Shown: positions 44,038 through 52,561 of the stretch, piece by piece | Numbering within the stretch: position 1 is the stretch's first letter | Layout of the letters: every line of letters begins with the position of its first letter | From: Collinsella sp. | Lineage (GTDB): Bacteria > Actinomycetota > Coriobacteriia > Coriobacteriales > Coriobacteriaceae | Direction of reading: 5' to 3' | DNA length: 58,048 bases | NCBI GenBank assembly: GCA_018376905.1 | Contig: JAHAAK010000013.1 | Span: 1-58,048, forward strand | Program-made: the position numbers and the translations under genes | Notes under the pieces: generated by a model | The model's input: the letters and a program-made list of their open reading frames with translations, nothing else | Told to the model about the DNA's origin: nothing | Databases searched by the model: none

Positions 44038-46785
44038 ATGTCTGACAAGCGCCGCACCTTTGCCGTTATCGACGGCAACTCGCTCATGCATCGCGCCTTC
44101 CACGCCGTGCCGCCGACCATGAACGCGCCGGACGGTCGCCCCACCAACGCGATCTTTGGCTTTCTGAACATGTTTCTCAAGATGATCGATGCCTTTAACC
44201 CCGACGGCGTCGTCGTGGCGTTTGACAAGGGTAAACCGCGCGTGCGCATGGAGATGCTGCCGCAGTATAAGGCGCAACGCCCGCCCATGGACCCCGATCT
44301 GCATGCGCAGTTCCCTATGATTAAGGAGCTGCTCGCCGCGCTCAACGTGCCGATTCTGCAGTCCGAGGGCTGGGAAGGCGATGACATCCTGGGAACCATG
44401 GCGCGCCTGGGTGAAGAGGCCGGCTGCGACATGCTACTGGTGACCGGCGACCGCGACATGTATCAACTCGTGACCGAGCACGTCAACGTGGTCTCGACCC
44501 GCAAGGGCCTGTCCGACGTGGCGATTATGACGCCCGAGAGCGTGGACGACCTGTATCACGGCATTACGCCGGCGCTTGTGCCCGATTTTTACGGTCTGAA
44601 GGGCGACACGTCGGATAACATCCCCGGCGTACCGGGCATCGGCCCCAAAAAGGCGAGTGCGCTCATTGCGAAGTACGGTAGCCTGGACGAAGTCATCGCG
44701 CATGCCGACGAGGTCAAGGGCAAGATGGGCGAGAACCTGCGTGCACACATCGATGACGCACTACTGAGCCGCAAGGTTGCGACAATTCGCACCGATGCGC
44801 CCGTCGAGCTCGACTTTGAGGCGACGTCCTTCCCGGCGTTTTCTGCCGATGAGGTTTCCGCGGCGCTGGGTACGCTTGGTATCACCGCCATGCAGAACCG
44901 TTTCTTGGCGCTGATCGGCGGCGAGGGCGGGGCTGCTGCCTCCAGTGTGTTTGAGATACCTGCTATGGTTCGCTCAGCCGCCGGCGATGCTGACGCGCTT
45001 GGTGCCGTTGCGGCTGAGGTCTCCCGCGCGATCGAGACAAGCGAGTGGATTGCCGCCGTGGTGGACGATGACAAGGAGGAGGGCGCGCTTTTTGGCCTGA
45101 CGCGTACGCTGTGGCTGGCGACGTCCAAGGGGCTCTTTGCGCTCGAGGAAGCCGATGGCGGCGCGCCTGCCGCTGTCGAGGGCTTCAATTTAGCCCACGG
45201 CGTGATCGCTGGCGTGCTCGCGCGTCTGTTTATGGAGGGCCGCGTGGCAAGCCCGGATATGAAAGCGCTACTGCACGAGCTTTCGCCTATCGATTCCTCT
45301 GAGCCCGAGCTCATGGACCCACTGGCAGTCGATTCCACGCGCATCTTCGATACCGTGGTTGCTGCCTACCTGTTGGATTCCGACCGTTCCGAGTTTGACG
45401 AGGCGTATCTGGCTGATACCTATCTACAGATGGCGCTGCCTGCGGCGCGCGGTGCAGAGGGTGCCGGCGAGGACGCTCCTGCGCCCGCCGCTCGCACGGC
45501 GGCCTTGACGCTGGCGCTGGTCGCACCGCTGCGTGATCGCATGACCCGCGAGAACGCCGCCAACGTGTTCGATGGCATCGAGATGCCGCTTGTGCCGGTG
45601 CTTGCCAAGATGGAGCGCGCGGGCATGCTCGTAGACCCCGACCGTCTGCATAGCCTGTCCGAGGGCCTGGCGACCCAGATTACCGAGGTCGAGCGCAGCA
45701 TCCGCGACCTGGCAGGTGACGAGACCTTTAACATCGGCAGCCCCATGCAGCTCTCGCATGTGCTCTTTGATGTGATGGGGCTTCCGACCAAGGGCCTCAA
45801 GAAGACTAAGCGCGGCTATTATTCGACCAACGCCAAGGTGCTGAGCGACCTTGCGCGTGACCACGAAATCGTGCGTCTGATCTTGGACTGGCGTGAGAAG
45901 TCTAAGATCAAGTCCACCTATCTGGACACGCTGGGCCCGCTACGCCGTGGTGACGGTCGCGTACACACTACGTACAACCAGACCATCACGGCAACGGGGC
46001 GTCTGTCCTCGAGCGACCCGAACCTGCAGAACATCCCGACGCGCTCGGAGCTGGGTCGTACCGTCAAGACGGCGTTTTCGGCAGGCGAGGGAAGCGTCTT
46101 TTTGGCGGTGGACTACTCGCAGATCGAGCTGCGTCTGCTGGCGCATCTCTCAGGTGACGAGCACTTGGTGCGCGCCTTTAACGAGGGCGAGGACTTCCAT
46201 GCCGAGACGGCGGCGCGCGTGTTCGGTGTGCCGGTGTCCGAGGTAACGCCCGACCTGCGCAGTCGCGCCAAGGCCGTGAACTTTGGCATCGTGTATGGCC
46301 AGCAGGCCTACGGCCTGTCGCAGTCGCTGCATATCTCGATGGCCGAGGCACGCGACATGATCGACCGCTACTACGAGGCCTACCCGGGCGTGCGCACGTT
46401 CCTCGACAACGTGGTGGCACGCGCCAAGCAGACGGGCTACGCCGAGACCATGTACGGCCGCCGTCGTCATATTCCGGAGCTCAAGGCCAAAAGCCCGCAA
46501 CTCCGCGGCTTTGGCGAGCGCACGGCCATGAACCATCCCATGCAGGGCACCGCCGCCGACATCATCAAGATCGCGATGGCCCGCGTAAGCCGTCGCCTGG
46601 AAGAAGAAGGCTTTGCCGCCCACATGATCCTGCAAGTGCACGACGAACTGGACTTTGAGTGCCCCATCGACGAAGTCGAGCGCCTAACCACCATGGTCCG
46701 CGACGTCATGGAACACGTAGTAGACCTCCGCGTCCCCCTAATCGCCGAAGCCAGCACCGGCATAACCTGGGCCGACGCCAAATAG
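44038..46785 (+). CDS. polA: DNA polymerase I
   Basis: 915 residues. The 5' nuclease domain (1-300) has AFDKGKPRVR, GWEGDDILGT and GLKGDTSDNIPGVPGIG. The middle domain keeps a 3'-5' exonuclease-like fold but the usual DxE metal ligands are absent, so proofreading is probably lost, as in many Gram-positives. The polymerase domain shows DYSQIELRLLAHL (motif A), RSRAKAVNFGIVYG (motif B) and QVHDELDFE (motif C). It fills gaps and removes RNA primers. The last ~150 bases shift to A/C-ending codons. Preceded by a divergent aminopeptidase gene. Confidence 0.97.
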   Translation: MSDKRRTFAVIDGNSLMHRAFHAVPPTMNAPDGRPTNAIFGFLNMFLKMIDAFNPDGVVVAFDKGKPRVRMEMLPQYKAQRPPMDPDLHAQFPMIKELLAALNVPILQSEGWEGDDILGTMARLGEEAGCDMLLVTGDRDMYQLVTEHVNVVSTRKGLSDVAIMTPESVDDLYHGITPALVPDFYGLKGDTSDNIPGVPGIGPKKASALIAKYGSLDEVIAHADEVKGKMGENLRAHIDDALLSRKVATIRTDAPVELDFEATSFPAFSADEVSAALGTLGITAMQNRFLALIGGEGGAAASSVFEIPAMVRSAAGDADALGAVAAEVSRAIETSEWIAAVVDDDKEEGALFGLTRTLWLATSKGLFALEEADGGAPAAVEGFNLAHGVIAGVLARLFMEGRVASPDMKALLHELSPIDSSEPELMDPLAVDSTRIFDTVVAAYLLDSDRSEFDEAYLADTYLQMALPAARGAEGAGEDAPAPAARTAALTLALVAPLRDRMTRENAANVFDGIEMPLVPVLAKMERAGMLVDPDRLHSLSEGLATQITEVERSIRDLAGDETFNIGSPMQLSHVLFDVMGLPTKGLKKTKRGYYSTNAKVLSDLARDHEIVRLILDWREKSKIKSTYLDTLGPLRRGDGRVHTTYNQTITATGRLSSSDPNLQNIPTRSELGRTVKTAFSAGEGSVFLAVDYSQIELRLLAHLSGDEHLVRAFNEGEDFHAETAARVFGVPVSEVTPDLRSRAKAVNFGIVYGQQAYGLSQSLHISMAEARDMIDRYYEAYPGVRTFLDNVVARAKQTGYAETMYGRRRHIPELKAKSPQLRGFGERTAMNHPMQGTAADIIKIAMARVSRRLEEEGFAAHMILQVHDELDFECPIDEVERLTTMVRDVMEHVVDLRVPLIAEASTGITWADAK

Positions 46786-46814
46786 GGAAGTGCCCACAAC
46801 CCCAAAGTAACCAA

Positions 46815-46855
46815 AACAGAGGGGAGCCCCTTCCAAAAAGGGGCTCCCCTCTGTT
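46815..46855 (+). terminator. Hairpin terminator after polA
   Basis: AACAGAGGGGAGCCCCTT (46815-46832) and its complement (46838-46855) form an 18-bp stem with a five-base loop. T-run is weak (TTCAAAT). Confidence 0.75.
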
Positions 46856-46921
46856 CAAATAAATTCAGCCAAGTATCTAGACACTCAAGAGGCCATCTTG
46901 GCGGCAAGCAAAGTCAACATG

Positions 46922-47047
46922 GCCATGCCCGGGGCCGACCGCTTGATTTTTGTAGATTCCGCACGAGCCGAAGAGCACTAAATGTGCTCTTCGTGCGAGC
47001 CCAGGACTTGACCGAGCAAAAATCAAGCGGTCGGCCCCGGGCATGGC
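46922..47047. repeat. 126-bp nested inverted repeat (30-bp perfect arms)
   Basis: Arms 46922-46951 and 47018-47047 are perfectly complementary over 30 bases. Inside, CGAAGAGCAC (46969-46978) pairs with GTGCTCTTCG (46984-46993) around TAAAT. The arm includes GCCGACCGCTTG, which is also in the hairpin at 57989. It separates polA from the convergent HAD gene. Confidence 0.85.
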
Positions 47048-47058
47048 GACGGGATAGA

Positions 47059-47886
47059 TTAACGAGCCGCCAAGATGGCGTCGATGAGCGTCAGTACGCC
47101 CCCGTCGTTGTTGCTCGGAATGCGCCACTTGGCGTGCGCGTTCATGTGCTCCTCGGCATTGTCCACGATAAAGCTGTGACCGACGCGCTCGAGCATGGGG
47201 ATGTCGTTGTAGGTGTCGCCCACGGCGGCGGCGTCGGCAATATCGATGCCCAGGTGCTCGCACAGGTGAGCGACGCCGGCGCCCTTGTCGACGCCCAGGT
47301 TCATAAAGTCGATCCACTCGCGCCCGGCGTTGGTGACGTAGAGCTTGTCCGAGAACTCGGGGCTATAGGTCTCGCGGAAAGCGGGCTCGGCGTCGTAGCC
47401 GGGGAAGAAGACCGAAATCTTGTTGGACTCGAAATCAATGCCCTCAAAGCTGTCGACGTAGTTGATTGTGTTGTAGTAGACGCTGATCTCGTCGTGGTAT
47501 TGATGGTCGCGGGCAAGCACGTAGAACTCGTCGAAGCAGCACAGGACGGGGACAGCGCGAGGATCCTCCGAGGCACGGCTCAAGACCTGCTGATACAGCT
47601 CCACGTCAATATTGCTCTTATAGATATAGCTGCCGCGATAGATCACGCAAGCTCCGTTGTCGGGACAAAAGGCGAGGCGGTTCTTGATGCCCTCGAACAT
47701 CTCCTCGAGCTTGGGGGCGGGACGTCCGCTGGCGGGGCAGAATACGATGCCGGCGTCGGCGAGCTTGTCCAGGCGCTCATCAAGACCCTGGGGCAGCACA
47801 CGCTCGTCGGTCAGCAGCGTCTTGTCCATATCGACGGCGAGAATCTTAATGTTGCCGATGTTGGCGTCCGATTCGTAAGTTTGCAT
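47059..47886 (-). CDS. Cof-type HAD-IIB phosphatase
   Basis: 275 residues. ILAVDMDKTLL is HAD motif I (nucleophile Asp), SGRPAP motif II, and GDTYNDIPML motif IV with a cap domain between. Cof-type proteins dephosphorylate sugar phosphates, FMN or PLP; substrate unknown. Stands alone, divergent from the argG leader. Confidence 0.9.
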   Translation of the reverse strand: MQTYESDANIGNIKILAVDMDKTLLTDERVLPQGLDERLDKLADAGIVFCPASGRPAPKLEEMFEGIKNRLAFCPDNGACVIYRGSYIYKSNIDVELYQQVLSRASEDPRAVPVLCCFDEFYVLARDHQYHDEISVYYNTINYVDSFEGIDFESNKISVFFPGYDAEPAFRETYSPEFSDKLYVTNAGREWIDFMNLGVDKGAGVAHLCEHLGIDIADAAAVGDTYNDIPMLERVGHSFIVDNAEEHMNAHAKWRIPSNNDGGVLTLIDAILAAR

Positions 47887-48029
47887 AAAAATGCGCCTTT
47901 CGTTTCGAGATTGTTTCAGACGTTATAACCATCAACTAGTAGTCGAGCGTATTTTCGCAGGAATGGTGCGTATTTGCACCACGCTTCACAAAGTAATGAA
48001 AAAACTTTTCAGAAATTTGAATTTGTCGC

Positions 48030-48057
48030 TTGTGCTGCGGGCACTTTAGCGTAATAT
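48030..48057 (+). promoter_or_regulatory. Putative argG leader promoter
   Basis: TTGTGC (48030-48035) and TAATAT (48052-48057) are 16 bases apart, about 100 bases before the leader peptide. Upstream, GGTGC...GCACC (47966-47981) and a nearby GCGTATTTTCGC could be operator sites for a repressor such as ArgR; that is not established here. Confidence 0.45.
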
Positions 48058-48160
48058 AGCGACCATCGAAAACGGAGACGGAAAAACAACCGCTTACCGA
48101 GTAAAAGGTACCGTTTACGATATTTGAATTGCGCCCGGCGATACGTGAAAGGAGAGGCAG

Positions 48161-48235
48161 ATGCAGTTCGTAAAGATCATCACCACTGCAGACAATGCCA
48201 TCCGACGCCAGCGCGCAATTTCCCGACGACGATAA
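48161..48235 (+). CDS. Arginine-rich leader peptide of argG
   Basis: A 24-codon reading frame with a good ribosome site (GAAAGGAGAGG about seven bases upstream). It ends RRQRAISRRR followed directly by TAA, so six of the last ten codons are arginine, including three consecutive CGA codons just before the stop. It stands 205 bases before argG, the gene for argininosuccinate synthetase, and is followed by overlapping stems and a terminator-like hairpin. This is the layout of a ribosome-mediated attenuator, with scarce charged tRNA-Arg stalling translation; the arrangement is visible, the mechanism is inferred. Confidence 0.65.
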   Translation: MQFVKIITTADNAIRRQRAISRRR

Positions 48236-48242
48236 CAATCGT

Positions 48243-48346
48243 CTCTGTCCGCATGGGGCGAATTGCCTCAACAGAGTCATTTTGAGGTCGTTGGGTTTTA
48301 GCACGACATTGCTGCATGTTTCTAGGGCATGTATGTGCTGATTTTT
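48243..48346 (+). promoter_or_regulatory. Candidate attenuator structures between leader and argG
   Basis: Mutually exclusive stems form a chain: CTCTGT (48243-48248) with ACAGAG (48271-48276); CCTCAA (48266-48271) with TTGAGG (48282-48287); GTCGT (48287-48291) with ACGAC (48303-48307); and GCAC/ACAT (48301-48309) with ATGT/GTGC (48329-48338) followed by TGATTTTT. The last is terminator-like. Stems are short, so folding needs testing. Confidence 0.45.
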
Positions 48347-48440
48347 GCTATTTAACCTGATATTGCACGGTATATGACCTTGAAATGACTTGCAACTGAC
48401 CGATGTTCTAACTAGCTACCAAGGGCGAAAGGAAACAGCC

Positions 48441-49667
48441 ATGAGCAAGGAAAAAGTCGTTCTCGCATATTCCGGTGGTCTTGATACATCCGTATGTGTC
48501 AAGTGGCTCCAGGACGAGAAGAATCTCGATGTCGTTTGCGTCTGCGGCAACGTGGGCCAGGAAGAGACCGGACTGGATGCCAAGAAGCAGAAGGCGCTCG
48601 ACCTGGGCGTTCTCGATTGCCAGGTGCTCGACCTGCGCGACGAGTTCTCCGATGAGTTCCTGACCAAAGCCATCGCAGCAAACTCCATGTACGAGAACAA
48701 GTATCCGCTGCTCTCCGCCCTGTCTCGCCCGCTGCTTGCCAAGAAGCTTGTTGAGGTCGCCCACGAGTTTGGCGCGACCTACGTCGCCCACGGCTGCACC
48801 GGCAAGGGTAACGACCAGGTTCGTTTTGAGGCTGCCGTCAAGGCCCTCGACCCTGAGCTCAAGGTTATCGCCCCGGTGCGCGAGTGGGATCTGAAGTGCC
48901 GTCCCGACGAGGTCGCCTATGCCCACGCCCACAACGTGCCGGTTCCCGAGGGTGCCAACGATAACCCCTACTCCATCGACGACAACCTGTGGGGTCGCGC
49001 CATCGAGTGCGGTCACCTGGAGGACCCTTGGAATGAGCCGCTCGATGACGCTTGGGTTATGACCAAGAACCCCGAGGACACGCCTGACGCCCCGACCTAT
49101 ACCGAGATCGAGTTTGAGGCCGGCAAGCCTGTCGCCGTCGACGGCAAGAAGATGAAGCTCTCCGAGATCGTCATCGCCCTCAACAAGATTTCGGGCGACA
49201 ACGGCTTTGGCCGTCTTGACCTGGTCGAGGATCGTCTGGTGGGCCTCAAGAGCCGCGAGTGCTATGAGGTTCCCGGCGCCCTGACGCTCATCACCGCCCA
49301 CAAGGCGCTCGAGGACATCTGCGTCGAGGGCGACCTGCTCAAGACCAAGATCAAGCTCGAGCAGGATTGGGCCACCGCCGTGTACAACGGCCAGTGGTAC
49401 AGCCCGCTCAAGAACGCGCTCGACGCCTTTATGGCCGATACCCAGAAGTTCGTGACCGGCACTGTCCGTCTGAAGTTCTTTAAGGGCAACTGCCATGTCG
49501 TCGGCCGCAAGAGTCCCTTCAGCCTCTACGACTACGGCCTGGCTACCTACGACCGCGACACCACGTTTGACGAGAAGGCCAGCGCCGGCTTTATCGAGAT
49601 CGATACGCTGTCGCTCAAGACGTGGGCAAAGGTCCAGGGCCCCAGCTCTGCTGCCGCCCAGGCCTAG
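48441..49667 (+). CDS. argG: Argininosuccinate synthase
   Basis: 408 residues. The ATP pyrophosphatase loop AYSGGLDTS lies at 9-17, GCTGKGNDQVRFE and a C-terminal YDYGLATYDRDTTF follow. It joins citrulline and aspartate to argininosuccinate. ATG 48441 follows GAAAGGAAAC by five bases; an upstream in-frame start at 48390 would add 17 untypical residues. argH follows after 520 bases, with a small ORF between. With arcAB in the same window the cell can both make and burn arginine. Confidence 0.96.
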   Translation: MSKEKVVLAYSGGLDTSVCVKWLQDEKNLDVVCVCGNVGQEETGLDAKKQKALDLGVLDCQVLDLRDEFSDEFLTKAIAANSMYENKYPLLSALSRPLLAKKLVEVAHEFGATYVAHGCTGKGNDQVRFEAAVKALDPELKVIAPVREWDLKCRPDEVAYAHAHNVPVPEGANDNPYSIDDNLWGRAIECGHLEDPWNEPLDDAWVMTKNPEDTPDAPTYTEIEFEAGKPVAVDGKKMKLSEIVIALNKISGDNGFGRLDLVEDRLVGLKSRECYEVPGALTLITAHKALEDICVEGDLLKTKIKLEQDWATAVYNGQWYSPLKNALDAFMADTQKFVTGTVRLKFFKGNCHVVGRKSPFSLYDYGLATYDRDTTFDEKASAGFIEIDTLSLKTWAKVQGPSSAAAQA

Positions 49668-49820
49668 CGCCTCCTTCCCTTGGTATCCGCGCGGCCCATC
49701 CGCGTGATACATAACGGGCGCACGGGGTCCCTACCTTTCGTTATGCTTGCTGACACTTCTTAACATCGGTGGCCCCTACGTTCCGCCCGCATATATGATG
49801 CCGCAACTGTGGCTGAGTCC

Positions 49821-49855
49821 GAGCCCCGCCGGGGTTGTCCGGCGGGGCTCCTTCT
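49821..49855 (+). terminator. Terminator after argG
   Basis: GAGCCCCGCCGG (49821-49832) and CCGGCGGGGCTC (49839-49850) form a 12-bp perfect stem, followed by CTTCT. Stem CATAACG/CGTTATG (49710-49716/49739-49745) lies upstream of it. Confidence 0.75.
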
Positions 49856-49900
49856 ATCAATTTGGCGGCTCTGCGCCTATATATATGAGGAGTATCCATT

Positions 49901-50071
49901 ATGTTCAATGCTATCGCGCATGCTTTACTTGCCCTCGCGCCCGAGTTCGATGCTGCAAGGGTCGAGGACGTCCCTATGAGCCTGAAGGCCTGGATCGATG
50001 GTTCGCAGGGCAACATCCGGAGGGAGACGTTGGGCGCCAAGTGCATGGCGCGTCACTTCTTTGCAAATTAG
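49901..50071 (+). CDS. 56-residue ORF between argG and argH
   Basis: Not recognised. The reading frame has a strong GAGGAGT ribosome site nine bases upstream of ATG and ends at TAG 50069-50071. Residues 1-12 (MFNAIAHALLAL) are hydrophobic and could form an amphipathic helix, the remainder is mixed charged. Codon use is like its neighbours. It stands between the argG terminator and argH, so it is transcribed with argH or alone. A true small protein is plausible but unproven. Confidence 0.55.
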   Translation: MFNAIAHALLALAPEFDAARVEDVPMSLKAWIDGSQGNIRRETLGAKCMARHFFAN

Positions 50072-50189
50072 CTACATGGCTCCGCACACGGTGGGGAATG
50101 TGTAAAACTAGCGGTTGAAAAATCGCTTTAGCGATATGGCGCATTGCTTTGGGCGCTTGTTTTGGTATTTGGAGAAAGGGGACGGTTCC

Positions 50190-51620
50190 ATGGCTCTTTG
50201 GGGCGGTCGTTTTGAGGCAGGCGTGGCCGAGGTCACGCAGGAGTTTGGCGCGTCGCTGCCGGTCGACAAACATCTCTATAAGCAGGATATCGCCGGCTCT
50301 AAGGCGCATGCCAAAATGCTGGCGGCCCAGGGCATCATCAGTGCCGAGGACGAGCAGGCGATTGCCAAGGGCCTGACCGAAATCGAACAGGATATCGATG
50401 CCGGCAACTTCACCTTCGACATCAACGACGAAGACATTCATATGTCCATCGAGAGCGAGCTGACGCGTCGCATCGGCGAGGCCGGTAAGCGCTTGCATAC
50501 CGGACGTTCGCGCAACGACCAGGTGGCGACCGATACGCGCCTGGGCGTCAAGGCGCTGGCCAAGGAGCTCATGGAGGCCAATCTTGAGCTGCGCCATGTG
50601 CTGGTGGATGCGGCCAAGAAGTACGACAAGGTGATTCTGCCGGGCTACACGCACATGCAACATGCTCAGCCCGTGCTGCTGTCGCATCACCTGCTGGCGT
50701 ATTCCTGGATGTTCGCGCGCGACTTTACGCGTTTGAAGGCCGCCTTTGATGCTGCCGACAACTGCCCGCTGGGTGCCGCTGCGCTTGCCGGTACGAGCTA
50801 TCCGCTCGATCGCCAGATGACGGCTGCCGAACTTGGCTTTGCGGGCGTGATCCCCAACTCGCTCGATGCCGTTTCCGACCGTGATTTTCTGCTCGATCTG
50901 CATTACGCCGGATCCGTCATGGCGATGCACCTGTCGCGTCTTTCCGAGGAGATCGTACTGTGGTCGAGCTCCGAATTTGGCTTTATCACGCTTTCCGACT
51001 CGTACTCCACTGGCTCGTCCATCATGCCGCAGAAGAAGAACCCCGACTTTGCCGAGCTTATCCGCGGCAAGAGCGGTCGCGTGTACGGCAACCTGGTGCA
51101 GCTGCTGGTAACCATGAAGGGCCTGCCGCTTGCTTATAACAAGGACTTGCAGGAGGACAAGGAGGGCGCGCTCGATACCGCCCATACGCTCATGCAGTGC
51201 CTGTCCGTTATGGCCGGAATGATTTCGACTTGGACCGTCAACGAGGATGCCATGGCGCGCGAGTGCGGCGTGGGGCACCTTGCCGCCACCGATGTTGCCG
51301 ATTACCTGGCCAAGCGTGGCCTGCCGTTCCGCGAGGCACATGCCGTGGTGGGCCATCTGGTCCTGATGTGCGAGAAGCGCGGCTGCAATCTTGAGGACCT
51401 GCCGTTTGAGGTGTTCCAGGAGGCAAGCCCGCTCTTTGAGCGCGACATTACCGAGGCGCTCGATATCCCGTCGATTGTCGCCGCGCGCACGACCGAGGGC
51501 GGCACCGCTCCTGCCGCCGTTGCCGTGCAGTTGCAGCGTGCCGAGGCACAGCTCGTGGCTGACGAGGGCGTGTTTGGATCGCTGACCAAGGTCGTCGAGA
51601 TGGGTCACGGGGCAAAGTAG
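50190..51620 (+). CDS. argH: Argininosuccinate lyase
   Basis: 476 residues of the fumarase/aspartase superfamily. MALWGGRFE at the start is typical; HTGRSRNDQVATD binds substrate and GSSIMPQKKNPD is the superfamily signature with the catalytic Ser loop. It splits argininosuccinate to arginine and fumarate. ATG 50190 follows GAGAAAGGGGACGG; an in-frame upstream GTG/ATG would add residues not seen in the family. A terminator follows. Confidence 0.96.
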   Translation: MALWGGRFEAGVAEVTQEFGASLPVDKHLYKQDIAGSKAHAKMLAAQGIISAEDEQAIAKGLTEIEQDIDAGNFTFDINDEDIHMSIESELTRRIGEAGKRLHTGRSRNDQVATDTRLGVKALAKELMEANLELRHVLVDAAKKYDKVILPGYTHMQHAQPVLLSHHLLAYSWMFARDFTRLKAAFDAADNCPLGAAALAGTSYPLDRQMTAAELGFAGVIPNSLDAVSDRDFLLDLHYAGSVMAMHLSRLSEEIVLWSSSEFGFITLSDSYSTGSSIMPQKKNPDFAELIRGKSGRVYGNLVQLLVTMKGLPLAYNKDLQEDKEGALDTAHTLMQCLSVMAGMISTWTVNEDAMARECGVGHLAATDVADYLAKRGLPFREAHAVVGHLVLMCEKRGCNLEDLPFEVFQEASPLFERDITEALDIPSIVAARTTEGGTAPAAVAVQLQRAEAQLVADEGVFGSLTKVVEMGHGAK

Positions 51621-51670
51621 AGGTTTGGCTGAAGCCGTTTTGGCCATGTATTGATAAATCGTTTTCGCTT

Positions 51671-51704
51671 TACGGGCGCCTGCTGATGTGGGAGCCCGTA
51701 TTTT
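51671..51704 (+). terminator. Terminator after argH
   Basis: TACGGGC (51671-51677) pairs with GCCCGTA (51694-51700), followed by TTTTG. The rest of the 385-base gap before ndk has a GACCGCC/GGCGGTC hairpin (about 51790-51830) but no gene that I can see. Confidence 0.7.
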
Positions 51705-51912
51705 GTTGCTATGGGGGAGGGGCTTGTCGAGAACTTCTGTAGGACCTTTGGGCAGGTTGTGAAGGGGATACGTTCGCGGGCGGCAACCGACCGCCTGCTC
51801 TGTTCGGCGCGGTTGATGGGCGGTCGGATGGTACTCTAATCGGGCTTCGAAACAGAAGTGACACATATGGAGCGCTTTAATAAATTGCAACGTTTCAATA
51901 AACAGCTTTTTG

Positions 51913-51941
51913 TTTAACTGCAGCTAAAACTCTGTTACGAT
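51913..51941 (+). promoter_or_regulatory. Probable ndk promoter
   Basis: TTTAAC (51913-51918) and TACGAT (51936-51941) with 17 bases between; an A/T-rich stretch lies upstream. Confidence 0.6.
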
Positions 51942-52005
51942 GCAGTCCAGGCGGGTGCCGGAATGGGACTTGGGCACGCGCGAACCTACTTGAAAGGCTA
52001 CTTTT

Positions 52006-52410
52006 ATGGCTATCGAGAAGACCTTCATCATGATTAAGCCCGACGCCGTGCGCGACCGCAAGATCGGCGAGATCGTTGCTCGCATTGAGCGCAGCGGCCT
52101 TGTCATCGAGCGCATGGAGATGACCACGCTCGAGCGCGCTACCGTCGAGGAGCACTACGCCCATCTGGCCGACAAGCCCTTCTTTGGCGGTCTCTGCGAC
52201 TTTATGACGAGCGGTCCGGTCGTCAAGATGGTCGTTTCCGGTCTCTCCGCTGTTGCTAAGATGCGCACCCTCATGGGCGCTACCAACCCGCTTGAGGCTG
52301 CTCCTGGTACCATCCGCGGCGACTTTGCCGTCGATGTCAACGCCAACGTGATCCACGGCTCCGACTGCCTGGAGAACGCCGAGATTGAGATCAAGCGCTT
52401 CTTTGGCTAA
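52006..52410 (+). CDS. ndk: Nucleoside diphosphate kinase
   Basis: 134 residues. The N-terminal EKTFIMIKPDAV and the active-site block NVIHGSD (catalytic His) are intact. It equalises NTP pools via a phospho-His intermediate. Start follows GAAAGGC. It has its own promoter and a strong terminator. Confidence 0.97.
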   Translation: MAIEKTFIMIKPDAVRDRKIGEIVARIERSGLVIERMEMTTLERATVEEHYAHLADKPFFGGLCDFMTSGPVVKMVVSGLSAVAKMRTLMGATNPLEAAPGTIRGDFAVDVNANVIHGSDCLENAEIEIKRFFG

Positions 52411-52448
52411 ACCAGCTTTGACTCCTTAAAGCTGTTAGCGTGTGGCTT

Positions 52449-52482
52449 GGGCGCCGCGGAACTCCATCCGCGGCGCCCTTTT
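52449..52482 (+). terminator. Terminator after ndk
   Basis: GGGCGCCGCGGA (52449-52460) pairs with TCCGCGGCGCCC (52467-52478), followed by TTTTATT. Confidence 0.9.
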
Positions 52483-52496
52483 ATTCCAAAATCTAT

Positions 52497-52537
52497 GCAG
52501 GGGCCCGCTCGGACATGTGTTCCGAGCGGGCCCCTGC
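52497..52537. repeat. 17-bp perfect hairpin between ndk and rpiB
   Basis: GCAGGGGCCCGCTCGGA (52497-52513) and its complement (52521-52537), loop CATGTGT. On the minus strand it lies behind rpiB and can serve as its terminator, although the T-run is several bases away. Confidence 0.75.
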
Positions 52538-52561
52538 TGTTAGCTTGTGGCACTGAATAGT

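Noticed and set aside
44038..46785. Proofreading activity in PolA
   Set aside because: The exonuclease motif I DxE is missing in the middle domain; the loss is common in Gram-positive PolA and is not notable by itself.
47941..47990. ArgR boxes upstream of argG
   Set aside because: Two GCGTATTT segments and a GGTGC/GCACC palindrome are visible, but they do not match an ARG-box consensus well enough to call.
49770..49795. T-box riboswitch before argH
   Set aside because: The GGTGGCCCCTACG segment has a mismatch and an insertion relative to the T-box core and no specifier stem is recognisable; mentioned only as a weak possibility.
49974..51890. Long antisense open frame (638 codons) opposite argH
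   Set aside because: No ribosome site, no recognisable domain, and argH is clearly the coding strand. Similar long antisense frames opposite ftsZ, mraY/murD, rpsA and apeB were set aside for the same reason.
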